From NCBI GenBank assembly GCA_027343665.1, contig DAHWKL010000002.1, positions 235,386 through 299,385 on the forward strand: DNA of 64,000 bases, written 5' to 3'. This document shows, piece after piece, positions 1 through 9,090 of this stretch. The notes below the pieces were generated by a model that saw only the letters and a program-made list of their open reading frames with translations, was not told where the DNA came from and made no database searches. Every line of letters starts with the position of its first letter. Position 1 is the first letter of the stretch. The DNA is from an archaeon. Its GTDB lineage: Archaea; Nanobdellota; Nanobdellia; Pacearchaeales; GW2011-AR1. Position numbers and translations under genes: made by a program.

Positions 1-1
1 T

Positions 2-1399
2 GCACCTCTTGCTAACAGGCTTGGTTTTGAAAAGATAAAGAAAGAGATAATAAATAATTCATTCAGGATCCTTAATCCAAAGAAATATGAAGAGATCTCT
101 AAATTTTTAAAAATGTCCGAAAAGGAAAGAGAGAATTATATAAAAAAGACCATCGAAGAATTGAAATATTATATAGGAAAAAGCATAAAGAGCTTTGAGA
201 TAAAAGGGAGAGAGAAACAGATTTACAGCATTTACGAAAAGATAACAAAAAGGAAAGTTCCATTAAATGAACAAAAAGACCAATTTGGGATAAGGATTAT
301 AACGAATTCGGCCGAAGATTGTTATAAAGCTTTTGAAATTCTCGGGGAGAGGTACCCCGTACTTGAAGAGACGGTGAAAGACTATATAAAAGAACCAAAA
401 AAAAATGGATATCAGTCCCTGCATTTTTGCATAAGGAAAAATGACAAAATCATTGAAGTGCAGGTAAGGACAAAAGAGATGGATGAAATAGCGGAAGAAG
501 GTGCCGCATCACATTGGGCTTACAAAAAAATTAGCGGAGATATAAAATTTGAGAAGAAAACTGCATGGTACAAAGAACTGCTTAAGCTCAAAGACAAAAA
601 AAGTTCGATGCTAGACGGTCTTAAGATAGGACTTTTCAAAGACAAGATTTATTGCTATACTCCAAAAGGGAAAATGATTCAGCTCCCGATTGGTTCGACT
701 GCTCTTGACTTCGCTTATAGCATCCATGCCCAGATAGGAAATAGTTCTGTCGGAGCAAAAGTTAATGACAAATTTGCCCCGTTAAAAACTGAATTGAAAA
801 ATGGAGACAGTGTGGAGATTTTGACAAACAAATTTCAAAGACCAAGGAGGGATTGGCTCAAATTCGTAAAGACAAAATATGCAAAAAAGATTATAGCTAA
901 GGAAATCAAAAAAATAGAAAATATCCCGGTCCCGAATATAAAAAATAGAGAAGAAGAAAATGAAGAGGGAATTGAAATTCCTGCGGTAATACCTGATTTC
1001 CCAAGCCATATATTAAACTTCGCAAAATGCTGCAACCCTCTCCCGGGAGATGAAATTACGGGGATATTAAGATCTTATAAAAGGGCACTCGTGCACAAAA
1101 AAAAGTGTGAAAGAATAGGCGATGCAAGAAAAAATGAAGTAAAGGCTGAATGGAAGGATAAATTTGAAGATCCGATAAAAGTTTTCGTCGCGACATCAGA
1201 CAGATCCGGTATTCTCGCTGATATAATAAACACAATCTCAAGGAAAGGGTTCAAAATAACAGAAGCCAATGGGAAGCTCACAGGAAATAACACTGCAGAA
1301 TGCTATTTCGTGGTGTCCATTAATGAGCTTAAAGATTTAAAAGAAGTCATATCAGGAATAAAAAAAATAAAAGATGTGAGAAAAATATGGCTTGATTGA
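2..1399 (+). CDS. RelA/SpoT-type (p)ppGpp synthetase (partial at 5' end): end of HD domain, SYN domain, TGS, CC zinc-finger-like region, ACT
   Basis: Frame stays open from the window edge (APLANRLGFEKIKKEI... upstream of the listed M); DQFGIRII, KDYIKEPKKNGYQSLH, IEVQVRT, EGAASHWAYK; TGS-like CYTPKGKMIQLPIGSTALDFAYSIH; FAKCCNPLPGDEITGI; C-terminal ACT-like VATSDRSGILADIINTIS. Confidence 0.93.
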   Translation, partial: APLANRLGFEKIKKEIINNSFRILNPKKYEEISKFLKMSEKERENYIKKTIEELKYYIGKSIKSFEIKGREKQIYSIYEKITKRKVPLNEQKDQFGIRIITNSAEDCYKAFEILGERYPVLEETVKDYIKEPKKNGYQSLHFCIRKNDKIIEVQVRTKEMDEIAEEGAASHWAYKKISGDIKFEKKTAWYKELLKLKDKKSSMLDGLKIGLFKDKIYCYTPKGKMIQLPIGSTALDFAYSIHAQIGNSSVGAKVNDKFAPLKTELKNGDSVEILTNKFQRPRRDWLKFVKTKYAKKIIAKEIKKIENIPVPNIKNREEENEEGIEIPAVIPDFPSHILNFAKCCNPLPGDEITGILRSYKRALVHKKKCERIGDARKNEVKAEWKDKFEDPIKVFVATSDRSGILADIINTISRKGFKITEANGKLTGNNTAECYFVVSINELKDLKEVISGIKKIKDVRKIWLD

Positions 1400-1448
1400 T
1401 TGTTTTCCGATGTAATTAATTATAAATTAAAAAAATGAATACTTCAAT

Positions 1449-1856
1449 ATGATTGCAAAAAAACCGGTAATTTATGTGAAAGAATTCACCTCTGAAACGC
1501 ACTGCAATGACACATCCTTTCACGGAAGCCCTAATATAAGATCATCTCAGGGAATAAGCAAAGAAGATAAAGAATTAAGGAAAGCAATCATTTCAAAATA
1601 TTCTTTTAATGTTAAGAATTACTCAAAATGTAATGAGGAACATGAAGGGTTTGATGGAAGAGAACAATATACCTTCAGGATTTTTTCTGAATTTCCTGAA
1701 GGAACACAAGACAATCCTGGGACCAATGTAAAGTATAAAACTCTATTTTCAATAACCAAGTGTGGAAGCCCGCAGGATGTCAGATTAAATCGGGTTTCTG
1801 ATCTTGAAGAAGAACTTTTATCAAATAAATTTGAAAAAGTGAAACTCGAAGATTAA
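1449..1856 (+). CDS. hypothetical protein
   Basis: 135-aa ORF in a gap between confident genes; no recognised family. Confidence 0.55.
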   Translation: MIAKKPVIYVKEFTSETHCNDTSFHGSPNIRSSQGISKEDKELRKAIISKYSFNVKNYSKCNEEHEGFDGREQYTFRIFSEFPEGTQDNPGTNVKYKTLFSITKCGSPQDVRLNRVSDLEEELLSNKFEKVKLED

Positions 1857-2449
1857 AACAATGTTTTCTGCACTGAATTTTCTTTTATCTCTTTTTTAAC
1901 AATTTCCATATCTTTTTCCCACAAAGGAAGAAGAGACTGTTTGTAGATTATAGCCGCAGGATGGAAAAGAGGAATGAGCTTAACTTCCATACCATTTATC
2001 TTTACAGTCCTTACTTTCCCATGAAGATTAGTGATTCCCGGTTGTTTGTCCATCTCATCAACATTGCACCCTGAGAAGAAAAATTTTGTAGCATAATTCC
2101 CGAGCGAACATATGACTTTTGGTTTTATCTCCTTTATCTGTTCTAAAAGCCAGGGTGTATGAGCTTTTATTTCATCAGGTAATGGATCTCTGTTTTCGGG
2201 GGGGCGGCACTTCAGAATGTTGGCAATATAAACATCTTCCAATGAAAGCCCAACTTTTTTCAAAAGTTCATCCAGGTTCTTTCCGGCCTTGCCAACAAAA
2301 GGTATTCCTTGCAAGTCTTCTTCTCTTCCTGGGGCCTCACCAACAAAAAGAATTTTGGCTTTGATATTCCCTTTCCCAATAACAATATTTGTACATCTTT
2401 TGCAGATTTCTGTCGTTTTCACAAGTCTGACATACTCTGGTTCATCCAT
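1853..2449 (-). CDS. uracil-DNA glycosylase, family 4-like
   Basis: CxxC start (CKRC), GEAPGREEDLQGIPFVGKAGKNLD, NILKCRPPENRDP, LFHPAAI motifs of type 4/5 UDG. Confidence 0.93.
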   Translation of the reverse strand: MDEPEYVRLVKTTEICKRCTNIVIGKGNIKAKILFVGEAPGREEDLQGIPFVGKAGKNLDELLKKVGLSLEDVYIANILKCRPPENRDPLPDEIKAHTPWLLEQIKEIKPKVICSLGNYATKFFFSGCNVDEMDKQPGITNLHGKVRTVKINGMEVKLIPLFHPAAIIYKQSLLPLWEKDMEIVKKEIKENSVQKTLF

Positions 2450-2497
2450 TGAAAAATAAAAACAAATCTTTTTAAATAAATTTTCTTTTGAAATTAC

Positions 2498-3076
2498 ATG
2501 GAAAGAACTTTAGTACTAATAAAACCTGACGGAGTTCAAAGAGGCCTTGTCGGAGAGATAATAAAAAGATTTGAGAATACTGGGCTCAAGATTATCGGCA
2601 TGAAAATGGTTTATGCTGATGAAGATAAAGCTTCGAAACATTATGCAGATGATGAGGAATGGCTGAAAAGCGTAGGAGAGAAGACTCTCAGATCGGCAGA
2701 GAAAAAAGGGATAAAGATAGAAAGAACCGCCATTGAGCAAGGCCGCTGGATAAGAGAAATGCTTATGAGTTATCTTACGATGAGTCCCCTGGTTGCGTTG
2801 GCTCTTGAGGGAAATGAGGCAGTCTCAAAAGTAAGGATGATAACAGGGCCAACTAACCCGCAAGAAGCCCTGCCCGGAACTATAAGGGGGGATTTTTCGG
2901 TTGATTCATATATGCTGGGAGATTCACTTGAAAGGCCAATACAAAATTTGATTCATGCTTCAGAAAGTCCTAAAGAAGCTGAAAGAGAATTAAAAATATG
3001 GTTCAATGACAAAGAGTTGCATTTTTTCAAAAGGGTTGACGAAGATTTGATTTACAGAAGGGGAAGCAAAAAATAA
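2498..3076 (+). CDS. ndk: nucleoside diphosphate kinase
   Basis: MERTLVLIKPDGVQRGLVGEII; RGDF; HASESPKEAERELKIWF. Carries a central insertion compared with about 150-aa NDKs. Confidence 0.92.
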   Translation: MERTLVLIKPDGVQRGLVGEIIKRFENTGLKIIGMKMVYADEDKASKHYADDEEWLKSVGEKTLRSAEKKGIKIERTAIEQGRWIREMLMSYLTMSPLVALALEGNEAVSKVRMITGPTNPQEALPGTIRGDFSVDSYMLGDSLERPIQNLIHASESPKEAERELKIWFNDKELHFFKRVDEDLIYRRGSKK

Positions 3077-3125
3077 TTTTCGGAATCAAAACCTTTAATT
3101 AACCAGAGATTTCTTAATCTATTGT

Positions 3126-3197
3126 GTCCCCATAGTTCAACGGACAGAACATAGCGTTGCGGTCGCTAAAATCGGGGTTCAATTCCTCGTGGGGATG
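3126..3197 (+). tRNA. tRNA-Arg (anticodon GCG)
   Basis: Folded by hand: acceptor GTCCCCA/TGGGGAT, D-stem GTTC/GAAC, anticodon stem TAGCG/CGCTA with loop TTGCGGT, T-arm CGGGG-TTCAATT-CCTCG. Confidence 0.92.
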
Positions 3198-3472
3198 TCG
3201 AGATCATTAAAAGGAATGAATTCGCCGGAGTGTTTTACCTCAAATTCTTTCATTTGGTCTCTTCTTATAACAACATTACTTCTCCCATCGTCAAAGTATT
3301 CTTCAAGATTCTTCCCGGTCAGGAAAAAACCGTCAAGTGAAGCTATCGACTTTTCGGGTTCACACCTCGGTCTTATGTAAAGGATAGTATCATAACTGGA
3401 GTTAGGATTAGGAAGTTTTTCCCTAGAAGGATCATAAAATTTTCCAAAGAGATATAAAAACTCCTTTGCCAT
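3179..3472 (-). CDS. hypothetical protein; 3' end overlaps the tRNA 3' half in antisense
   Basis: 97-aa ORF ending 5 nt from the radA stop, same strand as radA. Confidence 0.5.
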   Translation of the reverse strand: MAKEFLYLFGKFYDPSREKLPNPNSSYDTILYIRPRCEPEKSIASLDGFFLTGKNLEEYFDDGRSNVVIRRDQMKEFEVKHSGEFIPFNDLDIPTRN

Positions 3473-3476
3473 AATT

Positions 3477-4505
3477 TTACTCCTTGTCCTTTATGCCGTA
3501 ATTTGTCACGTAATATATCGCTTCTCCATCAGGCAAATTTGGACTATCTATAAGTTTTGCCACTCTGGACCCTTGCTTTGCACGTCTCAGATACATTCTG
3601 AACGTTGATGCATGTCCGACAATATTTCCGCCTATTGCAGTAGTTGGATCTCCAAAAAGCTGCGCAGGATTTGCCATTACTTGATTTGTAACATAAACTG
3701 CAAGATTGTGAGTTTCAGCAAGCTTCATAAGATCATGCATATACCTGTTAAGTTTCTGCTGTCTGTCCGCAAGTTGCCCTCTCCCCGAGAATTCAGCTCT
3801 GAAATGAGCGGTCAGCGAATCAACTATTACAATTTTTATTGGCTCACCTGATTTTATAAGATCCCCTACTTTTTCCAAAAGAAGCATCTGATGGTCTGAG
3901 TTGAAAGCTCTTGCAACAAGAATATTTTTCAATACCATTTCCGGATTTGCACCCAAGCCTTCAGCAATCTGCCTTATTCTCTGAGGTCTGAAAGTTCCTT
4001 CAGTATCAATATAAACTGCTTTTCCACCCGCGCCACCTTGCTCAAGAGGCAGTTGCACATTAACAGCAAGTGAAAGTCCAAGCTGCGTTTTCCCAGAACC
4101 ATAAGCCCCAAAAGCCTCTGTTATAGCTCTTGACTCTATCCCCTTTCCACCCAGAAGTTCATCGAGATTCTTGCTTCCAGTAGTTATGTAAGACACACTC
4201 GCTCTTTTCTTAGCAAATTCCATCCCATCAGAGAATCCAAGTTCAAGAGCGCTTCTTGCCGCTTGTATTGCTTTTCTTGCGACAGCGCTCGAAACTCCCG
4301 CAGCATCCGCAAGTGCTGTCGGACTCATTACAGCAAGACCCATCATGTCAAAGACGCCTGCACTTTCAAGCTTTGCAAGTGCTGCCGGGCCTATCCCCGG
4401 AAGATCTGTAAGCTCTGGGACTTTATCCTCTTTCTTCTTTTTTGCTGATTTTTCGTCCTCATCAGAAATAGCATCTTTTATTTCATCAACTTCCTTCTTA
4501 GCCAT
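3477..4505 (-). CDS. radA: DNA repair and recombination protein RadA
   Basis: N-terminal HhH (LPGIGPAALAKLESAGV), Walker A GAYGSGKTQ, LNRYMHDLMKLAETHNLAVYVTNQV. Confidence 0.97.
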   Translation of the reverse strand: MAKKEVDEIKDAISDEDEKSAKKKKEDKVPELTDLPGIGPAALAKLESAGVFDMMGLAVMSPTALADAAGVSSAVARKAIQAARSALELGFSDGMEFAKKRASVSYITTGSKNLDELLGGKGIESRAITEAFGAYGSGKTQLGLSLAVNVQLPLEQGGAGGKAVYIDTEGTFRPQRIRQIAEGLGANPEMVLKNILVARAFNSDHQMLLLEKVGDLIKSGEPIKIVIVDSLTAHFRAEFSGRGQLADRQQKLNRYMHDLMKLAETHNLAVYVTNQVMANPAQLFGDPTTAIGGNIVGHASTFRMYLRRAKQGSRVAKLIDSPNLPDGEAIYYVTNYGIKDKE

Positions 4506-4607
4506 GGATAATCAAAAAGGTTTTCATTTATAAAGTTTATAACGATTAAGAATATATTTTGAAATGCAATTTGACAAATTTAAAAATAACAGGTTCTTAG
4601 ATTAATA

Positions 4608-5345
4608 ATGAAAAAGCCATATGAGAAGCTTCTGGGAAAGATAGGTGACCTTAAGATTTGGATTGTTGACGGAAAATACATTCGCGACAAGCTTAATGAA
4701 GAATTCACAAATTGCGGAGAACATTACTCATTTAGATTCATACCAAAAAATGAACTTTGGCTTGATCATGAATTCGGGACAAAAGATGAGAAATATTATA
4801 TAGATTATATCCTCACAGAATATGAGCTCATGAAAAATGGCGTTCCTTATCATGAAGCATTAAAACAGGGAGATCTTTTACAAGAAAGAGAACGTGCCAA
4901 AGAAAAAGAATTCAAAAATCTGGAAAAACTTAAAGAAAAAAGAGATTATGAACTCATTGATAAAATACACAAAAAGCTCTTAAAAGAATATAGCAATCAC
5001 CTCAAAGTATGGATTGTCAACGGAAAAATAGTCCGGGATGTATTTTTTGTGGATTACGTTGAAGGAGGACACGACAAAGTTTATTCGTTCATTCCTTATG
5101 GGGAGATATGGATAGACGACGATATCTCACAAAAAGAAAGAAAGTATATCCTGCTACATGAAGCTCATGAGAGATATTTAATGTCAAAAGGAGAGAACTA
5201 CCGCACTGCACATTTTAACTCATCAAAGCTCGAGCATAGCTATAGGTTAGGGAGAAAAGGACTTGACAAAGAGCTTAAGAAAGAGCTTGAGAAAAACGAT
5301 GAATTAATAAAAGAAAAAGAAGAAAAGGGGTATATGAATTACTAG
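4608..5345 (+). CDS. conserved hypothetical protein with two tandem copies of an approximately 80-aa domain
   Basis: Copy 1 LKIWIVDGKYIRD...FIPKNELWLD; copy 2 LKVWIVNGKIVRD...FIPYGEIWIDDD...LLHEAHERYLM. Confidence 0.75.
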   Translation: MKKPYEKLLGKIGDLKIWIVDGKYIRDKLNEEFTNCGEHYSFRFIPKNELWLDHEFGTKDEKYYIDYILTEYELMKNGVPYHEALKQGDLLQERERAKEKEFKNLEKLKEKRDYELIDKIHKKLLKEYSNHLKVWIVNGKIVRDVFFVDYVEGGHDKVYSFIPYGEIWIDDDISQKERKYILLHEAHERYLMSKGENYRTAHFNSSKLEHSYRLGRKGLDKELKKELEKNDELIKEKEEKGYMNY

Positions 5346-5815
5346 CCTAAAAGATTCAAGATATTTACAAAAATTGCCTGTGAGATTAAGATTATATCTG
5401 CAACTCCAAGGATAATGAAAAGGGAATTTTCCGCTACTCCGCCTGTTTTTATGAATCCTTTGATCTTGAATTTAAAAGGGTAGAAGATTCTCAATCCTTG
5501 TTTAGTCAAGAGGTCTCCGAAAAGATGGATCCCATAACCAATAATAAATCCCAAAGAGATTAAAGGAGAATAAAATTTTAATATCACGCCTATCAAAACG
5601 AGGAAGAAAAGGCTGTGGATTACTCCCCTGTGTTTTGTGAAAGCGGTGATTACTCTGGAAGAAAATTTCTTACCTATTTTTGAACTGTAAGAATCAATGT
5701 CCGGGATAAAAGAAGAAACAACCACAATAACAAGGAAAAGAGCAGGATTTGATACTGATTTCATTAAGACAAGACCCGCAAGAAGAGACATGACAAAGTG
5801 GGTTCGAGAGAGCAT
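5342..5815 (-). CDS. membrane-bound metal-dependent hydrolase (YdjM/DUF457-like)
   Basis: MLSRTHFVMSLLAG, SFIPDIDSYSSKIGKKFSSR, HRGVIHSLFF, GYGIHLFGDLLTKQGLRIFYPF. Confidence 0.9.
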   Translation of the reverse strand: MLSRTHFVMSLLAGLVLMKSVSNPALFLVIVVVSSFIPDIDSYSSKIGKKFSSRVITAFTKHRGVIHSLFFLVLIGVILKFYSPLISLGFIIGYGIHLFGDLLTKQGLRIFYPFKFKIKGFIKTGGVAENSLFIILGVADIILISQAIFVNILNLLG

Positions 5816-5845
5816 TAATTCAAGAATAAAAAGAAATTTATAACT

Positions 5846-6766
5846 TTATTCCAGTTCATCAATAAGTCTTTCCACATTGACTTCCTGAACTGAATCGACA
5901 ATTAATTCTGGATTGTTGAAATAGGAGTTCATTCTCACATTTCCTCCAAACACCATCTCTTTACCAAGGAGGCCAGCTTTCTGGGCCGCAATTTTTTCAG
6001 GGTCATCATATTCTGTAAGTCCGAGTTTCTGAACCATTTCATGGAAGAGGACAGCGCGTGTACTTTCCGTACCATCATCTATTACAATGTTTAATATCGC
6101 ACGCTTCTCAGTCGGAATGCCTGATGCAATCTCTTCATCCGTCGCTTTCTTTCCAGTCTCCAAATTTGCATTGAAAAATCTCGGATCAAAAGCTTGGACA
6201 ATGAAAGCTCGGGTGTTCACCTTATCTCCGACATTGAATTCCTTTATGTCTTTCTTCTTGACGGGTTTCTCAATCTTGACATTCGGAAATTCTTCATCGC
6301 TGAGTTTTAATTCGGCAAAGCTCCCCATGTGAACTTCCCCCTGCCTCATGCTTCCGGATAAAACTTCGATTGCAACGCCTTCCGTAATAGCTCCTTTCTC
6401 AATCATATCTATATGATTTATATCCCAAAGAACAAGTTTTATATTTGAAGTGTCATCAGCAACAATCATATTTACAACTTTCCCCTCCTCCCCATTCTTA
6501 TTCTTGAAGGTTCTTATAGGATAAAGAGTGATAACTTTTCCGGTAAAATGGACTTTCCTCATCCCTGGGAGAAGTTCGTCTATTTTAAGTTTCTCATTGT
6601 CAAAAGAAATCCCTAATTCAGCGGCAATGACTTGGAGCGCACCTTCTCTGCTTATAAGACCAGAAAGTTTGGAACGCTTTGCTTCAACTCTCCTGTCAAT
6701 CTCCTCTTCTTCTATCCCCGATAGCTTAGATAATTTCGATAAAATCTTCTCGTAACTTCCATCCAT
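5846..6766 (-). CDS. replication protein A / OB-fold single-stranded DNA-binding protein
   Basis: OB-fold-like MRKVHFTGKVITLYPIRTFKNKNGEEGKVVNMIVADDTSNIKLVLWD; second OB-like segment. Confidence 0.88.
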   Translation of the reverse strand: MDGSYEKILSKLSKLSGIEEEEIDRRVEAKRSKLSGLISREGALQVIAAELGISFDNEKLKIDELLPGMRKVHFTGKVITLYPIRTFKNKNGEEGKVVNMIVADDTSNIKLVLWDINHIDMIEKGAITEGVAIEVLSGSMRQGEVHMGSFAELKLSDEEFPNVKIEKPVKKKDIKEFNVGDKVNTRAFIVQAFDPRFFNANLETGKKATDEEIASGIPTEKRAILNIVIDDGTESTRAVLFHEMVQKLGLTEYDDPEKIAAQKAGLLGKEMVFGGNVRMNSYFNNPELIVDSVQEVNVERLIDELE

Positions 6767-6877
6767 CGCGTAAAAAATTCATCAAGCTTTTTAAGCATTT
6801 TGCAAATTTTGGAGTGATAATGAGAAATATCTTTTCCAAAAATAAAGTTTTATAAACCCTTCAGGGTTTTTTGTAAA

Positions 6878-7150
6878 ATGACGGGAGTAAACGGAGCAAA
6901 GTTCAAAATTATGCCTGATTCGCCCCAAGCAGATCTGAAAAAGATAGAAGAAAAGGCAAAAAGTGTAGTTGAAAAGTTCGGGGGGACAAACAAAGGGTAT
7001 ACGGTAGAGCCTATAGCCTTTGGACTCAAAGCTATTATTGCTTTCTTTTTTTACCCGGATAACAAAAGTGTCGACGGACTTGTGGACGAATTCCAAAAAA
7101 TAGAAAATGTTTCCTCAGCTGAACTTGTGGACATGAGGAAAGTTGCCTGA
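6878..7150 (+). CDS. elongation factor 1-beta (aEF-1beta)
   Basis: 90 aa; KIMPDSPQADLKKIEEKAK, YTVEPIAFGLKAIIAFFFYPD, VSSAELVDMRKVA. Confidence 0.93.
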   Translation: MTGVNGAKFKIMPDSPQADLKKIEEKAKSVVEKFGGTNKGYTVEPIAFGLKAIIAFFFYPDNKSVDGLVDEFQKIENVSSAELVDMRKVA

Positions 7151-7193
7151 CAACTCGCTAAATACTTATATAATCTAAATTCTTAGACCTAAA

Positions 7194-7844
7194 ATGCCTG
7201 AACTCAAAAAAGACCTTGAAAATATAAAGCAGAAATTGACAGAGCATATTAAATCAAATTATGATCCGGAAAAAGCTGAGGAATTTCTGTCAAATATAAA
7301 TTCGATGTCTGAAGAAGAATTTGTATTTTTCCTAAAAGAACAAGGGCTCATAAAAAAAGGGGACGAGAAACAACGATGCATTTTCTGCTCAATTGTTTTC
7401 GGTGATGTGCCTTCTACAAAGATAGGAGAGAATGAAAAAGCAATAGCAATCCTTGATCTCAATCCTGCATCATTGGGGCATTCTCTGATAATCCCAAAAG
7501 AACACATAGAATCACAGGAAAAAATACCGGGAGAAGCGGGGAAGCTCGCACTTGAGACCAAAGGGAAACTTGAAAGGACATTTAATCCAAAAAAAGTGGA
7601 AATGATTGCTTCAAATATAATGGGGCATGAGATAATAAATATTCTTCCAGTATACCAGAATGAATCATTGGATTCCGAGAGAAAAAAGATGTCTCAGGAT
7701 GACCTTGAAAAGATAAAAGAAACTATAGAGAAAAAAATCAGTGAGGAGGATCCTACTGAAGAAGAAGTCCTAGAGGAGAAAAAGGAAAAACCTGCTGAAG
7801 AGATAAATGAAAAAAACACCTGGCTGCCTAAAAGATTGCCTTAG
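7194..7844 (+). CDS. HIT-domain protein, degenerate histidine triad
   Basis: RCIFCSIVFGDVPSTKIGENEKAIAILDLNPASLGHSLIIPKEHI; triad position reads GHEIINILP. Confidence 0.82.
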   Translation: MPELKKDLENIKQKLTEHIKSNYDPEKAEEFLSNINSMSEEEFVFFLKEQGLIKKGDEKQRCIFCSIVFGDVPSTKIGENEKAIAILDLNPASLGHSLIIPKEHIESQEKIPGEAGKLALETKGKLERTFNPKKVEMIASNIMGHEIINILPVYQNESLDSERKKMSQDDLEKIKETIEKKISEEDPTEEEVLEEKKEKPAEEINEKNTWLPKRLP

Positions 7845-8872
7845 ATTCCAATTATCTTTGAGAAGTACTGGAAAAATCCTATTACATAAGAGAGGATTAG
7901 AGTTATCAAGCTGATCAAAAACACAGGAGCAAAAGCAAGGCCTCTCCTTACAAAAACCTGCTTCTTTTTTTTCAGAATTTTTATTTCTTCTTCACTTAAT
8001 CCGTCCCAACTTGCTTTTATTGTTTTCCCACCCACTTTCACATCTCTATAAAGCCAATCACCCGGAGTCAAAGCTGAAATCGAGACTTTTTTGATCATGC
8101 AAGATTCGTCGACAGATTCCAAAAAAAGATAAAAATAAGGGAAAATAAAAACAAAAATTCCTAGATAAGCAAAAAAAGGATCGTTTAATCCCATAAAGAT
8201 AAATATTACTGCAAAGATATCAAATATAATTATCAAAAACTTTTTTTCGAAAAACAATTTTAAAAATCTACCTTTGAAGCTCTTAAAATTCTTTAAACTT
8301 AGGTAGAGGCTCATCAGAATCCCGTACAAAGAGCCGGATATAAGAAAGATTATTATGAAAAAGAACATGAATTCGAGATTTTGCAAGATTGAGGGAAAAA
8401 TCGGCAAAACTGCACCAAGAGAGACCATGAGTTTCGCATCGCCGCCGGCAAATGCTCTACCATAATTCAAAAGATTCCCAATAAGAAAAAAGATTCCCAA
8501 TCCCATCAACCCTTCATAAAAAAATGAGAAACCAGGACTTGAAAGAATGGTTGGATTAGAAAGATATATCCATATAAATACCATAAAAAAAAGAGAAGCT
8601 GCAAAAAATCCCGCAATTTCTCCAGATTTAGTTCTGAAAGATGAATCAAAAAAACTTATAAAAATCAAGATTCCGAATATTCCGAACATGCCTGCGACTA
8701 AAAATCCGCTCCCATCACCTGAGAAAAATGAGTATAAATATCTGAAAGCGAGTGCAAAGATAACAAGACTAAAATTAAGCCAGTTTGGAATTTCTTTTGT
8801 TTTAACATCAGATATTGCGGCAAAAAGGACCCACAAAAAAGCCAATACAAATAAGATTGCAACTTCTATCAT
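7841..8872 (-). CDS. type IV prepilin peptidase (A24 family)
   Basis: AAISDVKTKEIPNW and AFAGGDAKLMVSLG aspartate motifs; multi-TM. Confidence 0.92.
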   Translation of the reverse strand: MIEVAILFVLAFLWVLFAAISDVKTKEIPNWLNFSLVIFALAFRYLYSFFSGDGSGFLVAGMFGIFGILIFISFFDSSFRTKSGEIAGFFAASLFFMVFIWIYLSNPTILSSPGFSFFYEGLMGLGIFFLIGNLLNYGRAFAGGDAKLMVSLGAVLPIFPSILQNLEFMFFFIIIFLISGSLYGILMSLYLSLKNFKSFKGRFLKLFFEKKFLIIIFDIFAVIFIFMGLNDPFFAYLGIFVFIFPYFYLFLESVDESCMIKKVSISALTPGDWLYRDVKVGGKTIKASWDGLSEEEIKILKKKKQVFVRRGLAFAPVFLISLITLILSYVIGFFQYFSKIIGI

Positions 8873-8903
8873 AGGTTAGATTAGTAAAAAGAGTTTATAA
8901 AAA

Positions 8904-9035
8904 TTAATTTTTACCCTCTGAAAAACTCTGAGATTTAATATCAGAACTCCTGAATCTTCCACCCAACTTGTAGGGGTGCTTCTTTTTTTCTTGTTTTTTG
9001 TCCTTCCATTTATTCCTTCTTTCTCCCCTGTCCAT
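8904..9035 (-). CDS. putative 43-aa basic microprotein (not in ORF track)
   Basis: MDRGERRNKWKDKKQEKKKHPYKLGGRFRSSDIKSQSFSEGKN; TATA-like ATTTAAAT centred about 24 nt upstream of the ATG (leaderless arrangement). Confidence 0.45.
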   Translation of the reverse strand: MDRGERRNKWKDKKQEKKKHPYKLGGRFRSSDIKSQSFSEGKN

Positions 9036-9055
9036 GAAATAAACAAAACAAACAA

Positions 9056-9063
9056 ATTTAAAT
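9056..9063 (-). promoter_or_regulatory. putative TATA box for the 43-aa microprotein
   Basis: atttaaat about 24 nt upstream of the ATG at 9035 in an AT-rich spacer. Confidence 0.35.
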
Positions 9064-9090
9064 TCTTATCGAAAGAAACGAAAAAGTCGT

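Noticed and set aside
782-1293. Minus-strand ORFs of 60-76 aa inside the RelA/SpoT gene
   Set aside because: Antisense to a strongly supported CDS, hydrophobic translation typical of the complement of Lys/Glu-rich coding sequence; no own signals.
8970-9000. cacccaacttgtaggggtg hairpin followed by T-rich run as an intrinsic terminator
   Set aside because: Falls inside the 43-aa microprotein ORF and no + strand gene ends just upstream.
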